Assembly (NCBI RefSeq): GCF_000613185.1
Contig: NZ_CCBB010000001.1
Span: 806,001 to 870,000, forward strand
Direction of reading: 5' to 3'
Source of the DNA: Mycolicibacterium cosmeticum
GTDB lineage: Bacteria > Actinomycetota > Actinomycetes > Mycobacteriales > Mycobacteriaceae
DNA length: 64,000 nucleotides
In this document: in pieces, positions 1 to 11,616 of the stretch
Numbering within the stretch: position 1 is the first letter of the stretch
How the letters are laid out: every line of letters begins with the position of its first letter
Program-made: the position numbers and the translations under genes
Notes under the pieces: model-generated
What the model was told of the DNA's origin: nothing
Database searches by the model: none
The model's input: only the letters and a program-made list of their open reading frames with translations

Positions 1-3000
1 CTTGTCGTCACCGCGCAGCCACTCCGACATCCGCGGGGTCAGGGTGGCCACCTTCTCGGCGAAGCGGTTGATCTCCGCACCGACGGCCAGCGGCTGCGGG
101 CGGTAGTTCAGCAGCCAGCGACCGGCCCGGTCGATGAGCCGGCGCAGATCCAGTGTCATCCGGTCGGTCACCGTGACCGGCACCCCGGCATCGCCGGCGG
201 CGCGGATCGCGTGCCACACCTCGCCGACCTTGAAGATCGCGTCGGTGGCGACGTAGCTGCGCACCGCGTCGACGGGGCCGACGCCGACGTCCTCACTGAT
301 CCGGTAGGCGTAGGTGATGCCGCTGGTGTCGACGAGGTCGTTGACCAGCATGGTGGTCACGATCTCCCGGCGCAGCTGGTGATTGCGGATGTCGGCACCG
401 AACCGGTCCCGCAGCTGGGCCGGGAAGTAGGACGGCAGCCGGGAGGCGAACACCTCCTGGTCGGGCAGGTCGCTGGCCAGCAGCTGATCCTTGAGCGCCA
501 GCTTCACATGCGCCATCAGGGTGGCCAATTCCGGTGAGGTCAAACCCAATCCGAGCTCGGCGCGGCGGTGGATCTCCTTCTCGTTGGGCAGCGCCTCCAG
601 CTCACGGTTGAGCTCGCGCTCGTCGACCAGCTCCTTGATCTGCCGGGCGTGCACCGACAGCAGGCTCGGTGCGTTCGCCCGGCTCGTTCCCATCAGGTCG
701 TTCTGGTCCTTGTTGTCGGCCAGCACCAGCCGGCCCACCTCGTCGGTCATCGACATCAGCAGCTCGGTGCGCTCGTCGGCGCTGACCTTGCCCGTGGTGA
801 CCAGCGAGTCGACCAGGATCTTGATGTTCACCTCATGGTCGGAGCAGTCCACCCCGGCCGAGTTGTCCATGGCGTCGGTGTTGATCCGGCCGCCACCCAG
901 GTCGAATTCGATGCGGCCGCGCTGCGTCACGCCGAGGTTGCCGCCTTCACCGACCACTTTGACCCGCAACTGGTTTCCGTTGACGCGCACCGCGTCGTTG
1001 GCACGGTCGCCCACCGCGGCGTCGGATTCGGTCTCGGCCTTCACATAGGTGCCGATGCCGCCGTTCCAGAACAGGTCGACCGGTGCCAGCAGCACCGCCT
1101 TCATCAGGGCGGGCGGCGTCATCTCGGTGACGTCGTCGGCCAGACCGAGCACGGCGCGCACCTGCGGGCTGATCGCGATGGACTTCTGCTCACGGCTGTA
1201 GACGCCGCCGCCTTCGCTGATCAACGAGCGGTCGTAGTCGTCCCAACTGGACCGCGGCAGCGCGAACATCCGCTCGCGCTCCGCCCACGAGGTGGCCGGA
1301 TCGGGGTTGGGGTCCAGGAAGATGTGCCGGTGGTCGAAGGCGGCGACCAGCCGAATGTGCTTGGACAGCAACATCCCGTTGCCGAACACGTCGCCGCTCA
1401 TATCGCCGACGCCGACCACGGTGAAATCCTGGGTCTGGGTGTCGACACCCAGTTCGCGGAAGTGCCGCTTGACCGATTCCCAGGCGCCCTTGGCGGTGAT
1501 GCCCATCGCCTTGTGGTCATAACCCACCGAGCCGCCGGAGGCGAACGCATCGCCCAGCCAGAACCCGTAGGACTTGGCGACGTCGTTGGCGATATCGGAG
1601 AACGTCGCGGTGCCCTTGTCGGCGGCGACCACCAGGTAGGCGTCGTCACCGTCGCGGCGCACCACACCCGTTGGGGTGATGACGTTTCCGGTCGACTTCT
1701 CGACGTTGTCGGTGAGGTCGAGCAGGCCGGAGATGAACAGCCGGTAGCAGGCCACCCCCTCGGCGCGCTGGGCGTCCCGGTCGGTGGCGGCGTCACCGGT
1801 GGGCACGGGCGGCTGCTTGACGACGAATCCGCCCTTGGCGCCGACGGGCACGATGACGGCGTTCTTCACGGCCTGCGCCTTGACCAGGCCCAGGATCTCG
1901 GTCCGGAAGTCCTCCCGGCGATCCGACCACCGCAGGCCGCCGCGGGCGACGAAACCGAACCGCAGGTGCACGCCCTCGACCCGGGGCGAGTAGACGAAGA
2001 TCTCGAACCGCGGGCGCGGCAACGGAAGTTCGGAGATCAGACCCGGATTGAGCTTGAAGGACACCACGTCCTGGGCGCGCGCCGAGTTCGGGTCGGTGAC
2101 GAAGTAGTTGGTCCGCAGGGTGGCCTGCACCAGGCTGGCGAACGCCCGCAGCACCCGGTCGGTGTCCAGGCTGGTCAACGCGTCGATATCGGCGGCGACG
2201 GCGGCGGCCGCGGCCTGGGCGTCGCGCGGCGGCTCGGCCGCCGGATCGAAGAGAGCTTCGAACAGTTCCACCAGGGAACGCGCGGTGCCGGCGTTGTCGT
2301 TGAGCACCGTCTCGATATGGGACTGGCTGTACGGGAATCCGGCCTGGCGCAGGTATTTCGCGTAGCCACGCAGGATGGTGACCTGCTGCCAGGTCAGGCC
2401 GGCACGCAACACCAGCTCGTTGAACCGGTCGATCTCGGCCCGGCCCTGCCAGATGGCGGTGACGGCGTCGGCGAACAGCGTCGCGGTGGTGTCGGGATCC
2501 TCGTCGACCGGGATGGACCGGTGCGGGGACACCTTGAACTGGTAGATCCACACCGGCAGGCCGTCGGCGCGGGTGACGGTGAAGGGCCGCTCTTCGAGCA
2601 CCACCACGCCCATGCTCTGCAGCATGGGCAGCAGCTCCGACAGTGAGGCCGAACGGCCGCCCAGGTACCACGTCAGCTTGGCGACCCGGTCCTCACCGGT
2701 CCCTTCGGCGAACACCAGCTTCACCGAATTGTCTTGCAGCTCTTCGATGATCGCAATATCGGCGATGGCTTCGGCGGGCGTGAACGCCTGCTTGTACACC
2801 TCCGGGAACGCCGCGGCGTAGTGCTCGGCCAGACCCTGGCCGATCGCGCCGGACTTCACCGATCCGATCAGCCGGTCCGCCCAGGTCCGGGAGGCCTCGG
2901 TGAGCAGCTGCTGAATCCGGGTTTCGTTCTGCGGCGAGGTGTCGATATCGGCGCGTCGCCCACCCTCGGGCATTTTGACCGTGAAATGCACCACCGCCCA

Positions 3001-4353
3001 GGGTGATTCGCTGACCCGGGCGGCGTACTCGATGCTGACACCGCCGAGTTCGCGGACCAGGATGTCCTGGATGGCCAGCCGCACCGCGGTGGTGTAGCGG
3101 TCCCGCGGGAGGTACACCAGCGCGGACACGAAGTGCCCCAGCTGGTCGGCCCGCAGGAACAGCAGCGCACGCCGCAGCGAACCGAGGTCGACCACTGCCC
3201 GGGCGGTGTCCAGCAGTTCCCCACTGGTCAGCGCGAACAATTCCGAGCGCGGGATGGTCTGGATGATGTCGAGCATCAGCTGGGCGGGATGGCTGGGATC
3301 GCTCTGGGTGCGGGCCAGCACCTCGTCGACGCGGCGGGCGATCAGCGGAATCTCCAGCACGTTGGCGTTCATCGCGGCCACCGTGAACAACCCGACGAAC
3401 CGGTGCTCGACGGCCTGGCTGGACACCACCCCGCCCGGGGTCTCCCGGATGACCACCATGTACGGGTAGGCGCCGTAGCGCAGGAAGCTGGGCATGGTGG
3501 CCTGCGCCAGCACCACCAGGTCGCCGGGTGCGGTCAGCTCGGGGAAGACGTCGGTGCGCGAGCGCAGCACGCCGAGCCGGCTGGCCGGGTCGACGGTGGC
3601 CGCGCCGCCCTGCACGGCGCAGCGCTGATAGCCCAGCAGCACGAAATGCCCGTCGGCCAGCCAACGCAGCAGTGATGCGACGTCGCGGCGGTCGGGTCCG
3701 GCGAAATGGCCGGCGTGGTCGGCGTCGAGCGCGTTGGCCAGGCCGACGAGGGTGGCGTTGAGTGCCGAGGAGTCGGCGGCGACCTGCCGGGCGTCGGCGA
3801 GGACGCTCGGCAGCAGCCGGGCCGCCTCGTCGACCGCGGCGGGGTCGGCGGTCGGCGCGAGCCGGACGTGGATCCACGTCTCGTCGATGCCGTCGGCCGG
3901 CGCGTCGGGACCGGCGGACGGGGCGACGTCGAGCAGCTCCCCACCGGGTCCGCGGTGCACCCGCAGCACCGGATTCATGATCGACACGTAGTTGACGCCG
4001 AGCCGGTGCAGCATCACCGTGACCGAGTCCATCATCATCGGGCTGGGGTCGGTGACCACCTGCAGCGCCGGCGCGAACCCGGGTGAGGTCTCGCCCGGCG
4101 CCTGGGACGGGTACACCGCCACCAGAGTCTCCCCCGGCGCCCGGCGTCGGCCCAGTGCGACGTGGGCGGCCAGCAACTCCGGCGACATCACCTTGCCGGT
4201 GATCGCCCGATCCACCGGCACGGTGACGGCGACGTCACTGGACGGCGCGTCGCCGTGCGGGCCGTGATGGGTGGCCAGATACGCCGCCGCCAGGCGCCCC
4301 ACGGCGTCCTCGCTGAGACGCAACTGCTGTGGGGCTGCCGGATTCACCGTCAT
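1..4353 (-). CDS. gdh: NAD-specific glutamate dehydrogenase, large type (partial, C-terminus beyond window)
   Basis: Oxidatively deaminates glutamate to 2-oxoglutarate with NAD+, linking nitrogen metabolism to the TCA cycle in the cytoplasm. The window holds 1451 codons from the ATG at 4353; base 1 falls on a codon boundary and roughly the last 150 residues of this about 1600-residue class are missing. The catalytic-domain segment [15 protein letters not shown] lies around residues 820-835, followed by a Rossmann-like region with [17 protein letters not shown]. The long N-terminal half is the regulatory region typical of the large GDH class. A GAGGAG ribosome site lies 8 bases before the ATG. 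It is the last gene of ssb-ettA-gdh on the minus strand, the order of Rv2478c-Rv2477c-Rv2476c. In relatives its activity is held down by the FHA protein GarA; nothing in the window tests that. Confidence 0.95.
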   Translation of the reverse strand, partial: MTVNPAAPQQLRLSEDAVGRLAAAYLATHHGPHGDAPSSDVAVTVPVDRAITGKVMSPELLAAHVALGRRRAPGETLVAVYPSQAPGETSPGFAPALQVVTDPSPMMMDSVTVMLHRLGVNYVSIMNPVLRVHRGPGGELLDVAPSAGPDAPADGIDETWIHVRLAPTADPAAVDEAARLLPSVLADARQVAADSSALNATLVGLANALDADHAGHFAGPDRRDVASLLRWLADGHFVLLGYQRCAVQGGAATVDPASRLGVLRSRTDVFPELTAPGDLVVLAQATMPSFLRYGAYPYMVVIRETPGGVVSSQAVEHRFVGLFTVAAMNANVLEIPLIARRVDEVLARTQSDPSHPAQLMLDIIQTIPRSELFALTSGELLDTARAVVDLGSLRRALLFLRADQLGHFVSALVYLPRDRYTTAVRLAIQDILVRELGGVSIEYAARVSESPWAVVHFTVKMPEGGRRADIDTSPQNETRIQQLLTEASRTWADRLIGSVKSGAIGQGLAEHYAAAFPEVYKQAFTPAEAIADIAIIEELQDNSVKLVFAEGTGEDRVAKLTWYLGGRSASLSELLPMLQSMGVVVLEERPFTVTRADGLPVWIYQFKVSPHRSIPVDEDPDTTATLFADAVTAIWQGRAEIDRFNELVLRAGLTWQQVTILRGYAKYLRQAGFPYSQSHIETVLNDNAGTARSLVELFEALFDPAAEPPRDAQAAAAAVAADIDALTSLDTDRVLRAFASLVQATLRTNYFVTDPNSARAQDVVSFKLNPGLISELPLPRPRFEIFVYSPRVEGVHLRFGFVARGGLRWSDRREDFRTEILGLVKAQAVKNAVIVPVGAKGGFVVKQPPVPTGDAATDRDAQRAEGVACYRLFISGLLDLTDNVEKSTGNVITPTGVVRRDGDDAYLVVAADKGTATFSDIANDVAKSYGFWLGDAFASGGSVGYDHKAMGITAKGAWESVKRHFRELGVDTQTQDFTVVGVGDMSGDVFGNGMLLSKHIRLVAAFDHRHIFLDPNPDPATSWAERERMFALPRSSWDDYDRSLISEGGGVYSREQKSIAISPQVRAVLGLADDVTEMTPPALMKAVLLAPVDLFWNGGIGTYVKAETESDAAVGDRANDAVRVNGNQLRVKVVGEGGNLGVTQRGRIEFDLGGGRINTDAMDNSAGVDCSDHEVNIKILVDSLVTTGKVSADERTELLMSMTDEVGRLVLADNKDQNDLMGTSRANAPSLLSVHARQIKELVDERELNRELEALPNEKEIHRRAELGLGLTSPELATLMAHVKLALKDQLLASDLPDQEVFASRLPSYFPAQLRDRFGADIRNHQLRREIVTTMLVNDLVDTSGITYAYRISEDVGVGPVDAVRSYVATDAIFKVGEVWHAIRAAGDAGVPVTVTDRMTLDLRRLIDRAGRWLLNYRPQPLAVGAEINRFAEKVATLTPRMSEWLRGDDK

Positions 4354-4453
4354 GCCGAAGGCTCCTCACTCACACCGGCGTGCCACCCTCGTTGGCGGCG
4401 CGCACGAGCGACACTAGTCTCCCCGACCGGCCCGGTAGCCCGTGCCCGCCGGA

Positions 4454-6127
<1,674 letters not shown>

Positions 6128-6206
6128 TGCCGTCGTCTTGCCTTTCGTCCGGCTGCGGGTCTCGATGAAACTCGCAGACCATCCTAGGCAAGAGCGAAAA
6201 TCGCGG

Positions 6207-6665
6207 TTACGCCGAGATCGGCAGCTCCCCCGGCTGCTCGACGCCCTCGTCGGCGGCTTCGGTGCCGTCACCACCATCCGGGCCGGCCTGCTCGGCCTGC
6301 TCGGCGGCCCGCCGCGCGGGGTCGATCCTGACCCGGCACCGGGTCAGGTCCGGGCCGACCGCGGTGGCGCGCACCTCGATGGTGGACCGGCGGTTGCCCT
6401 CCTTGTCCTCGTATTCATTGGTGTAGATGTGTCCGACGACGACCACCGGATCACCCTTGAACAGCACGCCGGCCACACCGTCGGCGACCCGGCCCCAGCA
6501 GTTGACGGTGAGGTAGAGCGAGTTGCCGGGCTCCCAGGTGCCCTCCGGGGTGCGCCGGCGGGAGTTGCTGGCCACCCGGAACCGGATGAACTCCTGGTCG
6601 CCGACGCGGCGCGGCACCACATCGGTGATGACGGTGCCGACCACGGAAAACGGTGTCTCGAACAT
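6207..6665 (-). CDS. ssbB: Single-stranded DNA-binding protein paralogue (SsbB type)
   Basis: An OB-fold protein that coats single-stranded DNA. The 152 residues start MFETPFSVVGTVITDVVPRR; the OB fold covers about 1-110 (FIRFRVASNSRRR, LYLTVNCWGRVADGV, GDPVVVVGHIYTNEYEDKEG) and the remaining tail is acidic and Gly/Glu-rich. The tail ends in GELPISA and lacks the DDDLPF-like tip through which the housekeeping Ssb recruits partners, so this is the accessory paralogue (Rv2478c type), not the rpsF/rplI-linked Ssb. An AAAGGA site lies 3-8 bases before the ATG. It is the first gene of the ssb-ettA-gdh set and is divergent from the amidase at 6837. Confidence 0.9.
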   Translation of the reverse strand: MFETPFSVVGTVITDVVPRRVGDQEFIRFRVASNSRRRTPEGTWEPGNSLYLTVNCWGRVADGVAGVLFKGDPVVVVGHIYTNEYEDKEGNRRSTIEVRATAVGPDLTRCRVRIDPARRAAEQAEQAGPDGGDGTEAADEGVEQPGELPISA

Positions 6666-6823
6666 GGCATTTCCTTTCAGTCATTTCCTCGGTGCCCGCA
6701 CCGGACGCTCGCGCTGCGGGCCTGTGCACCCATTGACCCGCCCGGCACCGACAGACACCGCGTCACGAGGCCGGGGCACCCCGCCACCTGTGGATCAATC
6801 GGGCACTGTGGATAACCGGGCTC

Positions 6824-6836
6824 TAGGGTTTGGCCC
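6824..6836 (+). promoter_or_regulatory. Candidate -10 and leaderless start of the amidase gene
   Basis: TAGGGT at 6824-6829 fits the mycobacterial TANNNT -10 element and lies 7 bases before the ATG at 6837, with no ribosome site in between. This is the geometry expected of a leaderless transcript, which is common in mycobacteria. Inference from spacing only. Confidence 0.45.
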
Positions 6837-8456
6837 ATGACCGTGTGGATCAGCCGACGCCCCGATGCCGATATCGACGCCGACCTGGCCGCCAGCCGTG
6901 CGGCCGGCGGGACACTGGCCGGGCTGCGACTGGCCGTCAAGGACAACGTCGACGCGGCCGGCCTGCCCACCACCGCGGCCTGCCCACAGTTCGGCTACCG
7001 GCCCGCGGCGGACGCCCCGGCGGTCGCGGCGCTGCGCGCGGCGGGTGCCGTCGTGGTCGGCAAGACGAACCTGGACCAGTTCGCCACCGGGCTGGTCGGG
7101 ACGCGCTCGCCGTACGGCGCGGTATCGGACACCCGCAGGCCCGACTACATCAGTGGCGGTTCGAGCTCGGGCTCCGCGGCCGCGGTGGCCTCGGGGCAGG
7201 CCGATATCGCGATCGGCACCGACACCGCGGGGTCCGGCCGGGTGCCGGCGGGCCTGCAGGGCATCGTCGGGATCAAACCGACGCTCGGTGTGGTGAGCAC
7301 CGTCGGTGTCGTGCCGGCCTGCGAATCCTATGACTGTGTCACGATTTTCGCCGGGGACCTGGAGCTGGCGAATACCGCGATGGCGGCGATGGCCGCGGCC
7401 GGGGACCGGCCGTGGCCCGCCGACACCCGGCTGGCGGCACCGCCGAATCCCGTTGTGGCCGTGCCATCATCGCTTCCTGCGCTCGACGACACCTGGCAGG
7501 CCGCGTTCGCGGCCGCGGTGCAGACCTTGGAGCAGGCCGGCGCCCGCATCGTCCACGTCGACATCGACCCGTTCCTGGCCGCGGCCCGGCTGCTCTACGA
7601 CGGTGCGCTGGTGGCCGAAAGATACGCCGCGGTGGGCGAGTTCATCGACGGCCACCCGGACGCGGACCTCGATCCGACGGTCCGCCACATCATCACCAAG
7701 GCCCGCGACATCCCGGCGCACCTCCTGGTCACCGACCGCCGTGAGGTGGCCCGGCTGCGCACGGTGGCGCTGCGGTCGCTGGACGGGGTCGACGCGTTGT
7801 TGGTGCCGACCGCGCCGCTCCATCCCAGCCTGGAGCAGGTGGCCGCCGACCCGATCGGGGTGAACTCGGCGATGGGCACCTACACCAATTTCTGCAATCT
7901 GTTCGACATGTGCGGCGTCGCGGTGCCCGCCGGAACCGCGGGGGACGCACAGTTCGGTGTCACGGTGCTGGCCCGCGCGTTCGACGACGCCGTCGCGGTG
8001 GATATCGCCGCGATGGCCACGGGTGTCGAAGCGCCGCAGCAGGTTTGGCCGTTGTCGGTCGCCGACCACACCGAGCTGGTGGTGTTCGGCGCGCACCTGC
8101 GCGGTGGCGCCTTGGTGTCGCAGCTGACGGATCTGGGCGCCCGCTGGGACGGCGAGCTGACGACGGCGCCGCGGTACCGGATGACGGTGCTGCCGACCAC
8201 GCCGGCCAAACCCGCCGTCACCCGCGTCGCCGAGGGTGACGAGGGCGCGGCGCTGCTGGGCCACCGCTGGCTGCTGTCCCCCGCGGCGCTGGGCCGGTTC
8301 CTGGCCGCGCTGCCGGCGCCGATGCAGCTGGGCAAGGTCGAGTTCGCCGACGGCAGTTGGCGCACCGCGTTCGCCGCCGACGCCTCGGCGGCGACCGGGC
8401 CCGATATCAGCTCCTATGGCAGTTGGCCAGCGGCCATCGCGGCCGGAGCGATCTGA
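6837..8456 (+). CDS. atzF: Allophanate hydrolase-like amidase (AtzF/DUR2 type)
   Basis: Amidase-signature hydrolase, probably cleaving allophanate to ammonia and CO2 in the second step of the urea amidolyase route. The 539 residues carry the full Lys-cisSer-Ser triad: Lys35 (VKDNVD), Ser109 (SGGSSSGSA) and Ser133 (GTDTAGSGR), with spacing equal to that of AtzF. The amidase domain spans about 1-410; the C-terminal gamma-glutamylcyclotransferase-like domain (about 420-539) ends in the usual SYGSWPAAIA motif. No urea carboxylase gene is nearby, so the substrate is inferred from domain architecture and a different small amide is possible. The last codons and stop sit inside a short duplicated sequence (8431-8478). 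Confidence 0.85.
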   Translation: MTVWISRRPDADIDADLAASRAAGGTLAGLRLAVKDNVDAAGLPTTAACPQFGYRPAADAPAVAALRAAGAVVVGKTNLDQFATGLVGTRSPYGAVSDTRRPDYISGGSSSGSAAAVASGQADIAIGTDTAGSGRVPAGLQGIVGIKPTLGVVSTVGVVPACESYDCVTIFAGDLELANTAMAAMAAAGDRPWPADTRLAAPPNPVVAVPSSLPALDDTWQAAFAAAVQTLEQAGARIVHVDIDPFLAAARLLYDGALVAERYAAVGEFIDGHPDADLDPTVRHIITKARDIPAHLLVTDRREVARLRTVALRSLDGVDALLVPTAPLHPSLEQVAADPIGVNSAMGTYTNFCNLFDMCGVAVPAGTAGDAQFGVTVLARAFDDAVAVDIAAMATGVEAPQQVWPLSVADHTELVVFGAHLRGGALVSQLTDLGARWDGELTTAPRYRMTVLPTTPAKPAVTRVAEGDEGAALLGHRWLLSPAALGRFLAALPAPMQLGKVEFADGSWRTAFAADASAATGPDISSYGSWPAAIAAGAI

Positions 8457-8478
8457 CACGGCCATCGCGGCCGGAGCG
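8431..8478 (+). repeat. 20-bp direct repeat across the stop codon of the amidase gene
   Basis: The 20-mer CGGCCATCGCGGCCGGAGCG occurs at 8431-8450 and again at 8459-8478, a period of 28 bases. The first copy encodes the last residues of the amidase (AIAAGAI, stop 8454-8456); the second lies just beyond the stop. It looks like a local tandem duplication. Confidence 0.8.
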
Positions 8479-8489
8479 GTGTAGCGGAC

Positions 8490-10265
8490 TCAGAACCAGT
8501 CGGGCCGGGCTTCGACGGTCACGCGGTCCAGCGATGCCAGCAGATCGAACTGCGGACCCACCTTGGGCAGCTCGTAGGTGAAGAAATACTGTGCCGCGGC
8601 ACGCTTCCCATCGTAGAAACTCCCCTGGTTGTCGCTCACCACGAGCAGCTGCTCCAACCACAGCCAGGCCACCACGACGTGACCGACCGCTTCCAGGTAC
8701 ACCGACGCGTTGGCGAGGGTGGTGGCGAGCTCATCGGCCGACCAGAGGATCGCGGTGACCTCCTGGAGGCGTTGGACGGCCCGCCGGAGTGCGCCGGCCT
8801 GCGTGGCGGCGTAGTCGGTGGCCGCGGCCCTGTCGATGGTCTCGCCGATGCGTGCGACGAGCAGGGCCAGGCCCGCCCCGTCCTGCATGACGACCTTTCG
8901 GCCCAGCAGGTCCAGGCCGTGGATGCCGTGGGTGCCTTCGTGAATGGCGTTCAGGCGGTTGTCCCGGTAGTACTGCTCGACGTCGAATTCCGTTGTGTAG
9001 CCATAGCCACCATGAACCTGGATCGCCAGGCTGTTGGCCTCCAGGCACCACTGCGACGGCCAACTCTTGGCGATGGGGGTCAGGACCTCCAGAAGCAGAT
9101 GCGCGCTGTCACGCTCGCCGTCGGCGCCGGTGCGGGCTTCGTCGACCAGGTTCGCGCAGTACAGTCCCAGCGCCAACCCGCCTTCCACATAAGACTTCTG
9201 CGCCAGCAGCATTCGCTTGACATCGGCGTGCTCGATCAGTGGCACCGGTCGCACGGACGCATCCTTGTTCCCGACCGGGCGGCCCTGGGTGCGCTGCTTG
9301 GCGTACTCCAGTGATGCCAGATATCCGGCGTAACCGGTTGCGCTGGCCTGCAATCCGACCGCCATCCGGGCCTCGTTCATCATGTGGAACATGTACGCCA
9401 GACCCTTGTGCTCCTCGCCGACCAAGTAACCGACGGCCCCCTCGCCGCCGGCCACCGGGTGGGTTCCGTCGCCGAAGTTCAGCAGCGCATTCGTCGTCGC
9501 GTGGTTGCCCATCTTGTGGTTCAGGCTCACCAGCGCCACGTCGTTGCGGGTGCCGTCCGGAAGGAACTTCGGCACGATGAACAGGGAGATGCCTTTGACA
9601 CCCGGACCACCGCCAGGCGCCTTCGCGAGCACGAGATGCACGATGTTCTCGGTCAACTCGTGGTCCCCACCGGTGATCCACATCTTGGTGCCCGTCACCC
9701 GGTAGGTGCCGTCGGGTGTGCGGACCGCTCTGGTGGTGATGTCGGCGAGGGAGGATCCGGCTTCGGGTTCCGACAGGCACATCGTGCCGAAGTAGCGACC
9801 CTCCAGCATGGGGCGCACCCAGGTGTCGATCTGCTCCTGGGAACCGTACTCGGCCAGCAGGTTGGCGTTGCCCATCGTCAGGAAGGCATAGGCCGTGGTG
9901 CTCGGGTTGGCCGCACGCGCAAAGGCCAACGCCGCCTGCGACACCACCGTCGGCAACTGCATCCCACCGATCGCCTCGTCGAACGGACCCGCCATCAACC
10001 CCGCGGCACTGAACGCATCCAGCGCTTCCTTGATCTCGTCGATCAGCACGACCGAACCGTCGGACCGCACCACGGGCTGGGTCTGGTCGCCCTTCTTGTT
10101 GTGTGGTGCAAAGAGTTTGGCGGCGATGTCGGCCGAAAGGTCGAGCACGGCGTCGAACGTGTCCCTGGAGTGTTCGGCGAAATGATCACGCTTGGTCAGC
10201 GCGGTGACATCCAGCCACTCGTGGAGCAGGAAGTCGATATCGCGCCGTGAGAGAAAGTCGGCCAT
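8490..10265 (-). CDS. Acyl-CoA dehydrogenase, DmdC-like
   Basis: Flavoprotein that introduces a 2,3-double bond into an acyl-CoA. At 591 residues it belongs to the long subgroup typified by 3-methylmercaptopropionyl-CoA dehydrogenase, with an extra N-terminal segment and a C-terminal acyl-CoA_dh_C domain. Visible features: FAD/substrate segment MCLSEPEAGSSLADITTRA, the WITGGDHELTENI stretch, VHGGYGYTTEFDVEQYYRDN, and the catalytic-glutamate segment IHEGTHGIHGLDLLGRK near residue 425. Many mycobacterial FadE proteins of this size act on fatty acyl-CoA, so the true substrate is unknown. It is divergent from a TetR gene across a strong palindrome, implying inducible control. Confidence 0.85.
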   Translation of the reverse strand: MADFLSRRDIDFLLHEWLDVTALTKRDHFAEHSRDTFDAVLDLSADIAAKLFAPHNKKGDQTQPVVRSDGSVVLIDEIKEALDAFSAAGLMAGPFDEAIGGMQLPTVVSQAALAFARAANPSTTAYAFLTMGNANLLAEYGSQEQIDTWVRPMLEGRYFGTMCLSEPEAGSSLADITTRAVRTPDGTYRVTGTKMWITGGDHELTENIVHLVLAKAPGGGPGVKGISLFIVPKFLPDGTRNDVALVSLNHKMGNHATTNALLNFGDGTHPVAGGEGAVGYLVGEEHKGLAYMFHMMNEARMAVGLQASATGYAGYLASLEYAKQRTQGRPVGNKDASVRPVPLIEHADVKRMLLAQKSYVEGGLALGLYCANLVDEARTGADGERDSAHLLLEVLTPIAKSWPSQWCLEANSLAIQVHGGYGYTTEFDVEQYYRDNRLNAIHEGTHGIHGLDLLGRKVVMQDGAGLALLVARIGETIDRAAATDYAATQAGALRRAVQRLQEVTAILWSADELATTLANASVYLEAVGHVVVAWLWLEQLLVVSDNQGSFYDGKRAAAQYFFTYELPKVGPQFDLLASLDRVTVEARPDWF

Positions 10266-10290
10266 GGTCGCGCCTTTCGGGTCGACAGAA

Positions 10291-10325
10291 ATTAGCGATC
10301 GCTCATTTGATGAGCGCTCGCTAAT
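10291..10325. promoter_or_regulatory. TetR operator, near-perfect 16-3-16 palindrome
   Basis: Left arm ATTAGCGATCGCTCAT (10291-10306), spacer TTG, right arm ATGAGCGCTCGCTAAT (10310-10325); 15 of 16 positions are complementary. It lies in the 112-base region between the divergent acyl-CoA dehydrogenase and TetR starts, so one operator could repress both. Strong structural evidence; the match to this regulator is inferred from position. Confidence 0.8.
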
Positions 10326-10377
10326 ATTGCGCCCTCGGTGCCGCCGGTGTCAATTGTGTGTAAGATCACCTATCGTC

Positions 10378-10962
10378 ATGGCCATCGACCGATCTTCGGA
10401 TTCAGCTGCGGCAGAACGCATGCGGCGGGCTGCCATCGAAGCGTTCGCCGAGTCGGGATACGGCGGCAGCTCTACCCGCCAGATCGCCAAACGCCTCAAC
10501 ATGAGCGCGACGGCCATGTACCCGCACTACCGGTCGAAAGAGGAGTTGCTCTTCGCGATCGCACTGGAGGGCCACAGCAGCCTGCTGGCCGCCCTCAAAC
10601 AGGCGGATCCGTCGACCCCGGCCTTCGGCGAGCGACTCCGCGCGGTCGTCGCCGCCTTCGCGCGCTGGCACGCGGAGAATCACAAGCAGGCCCGCGTCGT
10701 CCAGTACGAATTACACGGCCTGACCGCCGCCCACTACCGCAAGATCGCGCCACTGCGGCACGAAGCGACCGCGGTGCTGACCGAGATCATCGCCGGCGGC
10801 ATCCGCGCCGGCGAATTCGGCGTCGACAGTGTCGACGAGATCGTGATGGCGATCTCGTCGCTGTGCGTGGACGTGTGCCGCTGGTTCCCGTCCAAGAAAC
10901 ACCACGACGCGGTCAAGCTCGGCGAACTCTACGCGGATATCGCCGAGCGACTCGTGCGCTGA
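10378..10962 (+). CDS. TetR-family transcriptional regulator of the acyl-CoA dehydrogenase
   Basis: A 194-residue repressor. The N-terminal helix-turn-helix (about 12-58) reads AFAESGYGGSSTRQIAKRLNM-like sequence followed by SATAMYPHYRSKEELL, the standard TetR recognition segment; the C-terminal domain (about 75-190) is ligand-binding and rich in His/Arg. The open frame extends upstream to 10192 over the operator and into the dehydrogenase gene; the ATG at 10378 is chosen because the TetR domain starts shortly after it and the operator then lies upstream. Likely ligand: an acyl-CoA made or used by the divergent dehydrogenase (inference). Confidence 0.85.
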   Translation: MAIDRSSDSAAAERMRRAAIEAFAESGYGGSSTRQIAKRLNMSATAMYPHYRSKEELLFAIALEGHSSLLAALKQADPSTPAFGERLRAVVAAFARWHAENHKQARVVQYELHGLTAAHYRKIAPLRHEATAVLTEIIAGGIRAGEFGVDSVDEIVMAISSLCVDVCRWFPSKKHHDAVKLGELYADIAERLVR

Positions 10963-11016
10963 GCCGGCGCCCGACTACATCACGCATCGCATCAATCCTC
11001 TCCGTGCATCACGCCG

Positions 11017-11054
11017 TTGACAGCAGATGCACAGCTCAGTCCTGTGACTCAGCT
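11017..11054 (+). promoter_or_regulatory. Promoter and MarR-type operator before marR-mmpS-mmpL
   Basis: TTGACA at 11017-11022 is a consensus -35. About 11 bases downstream begins an imperfect palindrome, AGCTCAGTC-CTGT-GACTCAGCT (11033-11054, 8 of 9 pairs), which covers the place where a -10 at 17-base spacing would fall. A second AT-rich stretch with TATCGAT/ATAGATA halves follows at 11054-11084. This layout suggests autorepression of the operon by its first gene product. Confidence 0.6.
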
Positions 11055-11088
11055 ATCGATTAGATAAGCTTCGTGATATAGATACGGT

Positions 11089-11571
11089 GTGGAATCGCCC
11101 CGGTCCGACGACCATGCACGGGAGTGCATCGGCCAGTTGCTCGACGATGCCACGGACCTGACCGCGCGATTTCTCTCGGATCGCGCCGAACTGAGCGCCT
11201 CGGCGGCCTACGCCATGCACCGGGTGTCCCGGGAGGGACCGATCCGGCTGACCGTGCTGGCCGCCAAGGAAGGCGTGAGCCAGCCGTCGATGACACAACT
11301 GATGCAACGCCTGGAACGGGCCGACCTGGTGGCACGCGTTCCCGATCCGGACGACGGTCGCGCGTGCCTGATCGCCATCACCGAGCAGGGGCAGGCGCTG
11401 CTGGACAATCGCCGGCGCACGCGCCGCGAGCGCCTGCAGCAGTTCCTGGCGAGCCTGTCACCGGAAGAGGAACGCGCGCTGGCGCTGGCCGCCAGCGTCG
11501 CGGGCCCCATCCTGACCCGGCTGACCGCCGACGACCCGGCAACAAGTCCGGACCACGCCGGATCCGGCTGA
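11089..11571 (+). CDS. MarR-family transcriptional regulator
   Basis: A 160-residue winged-helix regulator. The DNA-binding core spans about 40-110: IRLTVLAAKEGVSQPSMTQLMQRLERADLVARVPDPDDGRAC, where DDGRA is the classic wing motif. It starts with GTG at 11089. It is codirectional with mmpS/mmpL, 45 bases ahead of the mmpS start, and preceded by a palindrome, so it probably controls the export operon as Rv0678 does for mmpS5-mmpL5. However, its sequence does not resemble Rv0678, and Rv0678 is divergent from its target rather than leading it. Ligand unknown; toxic hydrophobic compounds are the usual inducers of this family. Confidence 0.85.
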   Translation: MESPRSDDHARECIGQLLDDATDLTARFLSDRAELSASAAYAMHRVSREGPIRLTVLAAKEGVSQPSMTQLMQRLERADLVARVPDPDDGRACLIAITEQGQALLDNRRRTRRERLQQFLASLSPEEERALALAASVAGPILTRLTADDPATSPDHAGSG

Positions 11572-11616
11572 CACGGTGCCGTCGACACGACTGATTGAAC
11601 GGTGAAAGAGGTTGGG

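Noticed and set aside
568..2646. 692-codon plus-strand frame opposite gdh
   Set aside because: Antisense shadow of the glutamate dehydrogenase gene; its composition (Gln/His/Val-rich) has no domain and the gdh frame is clearly coding.
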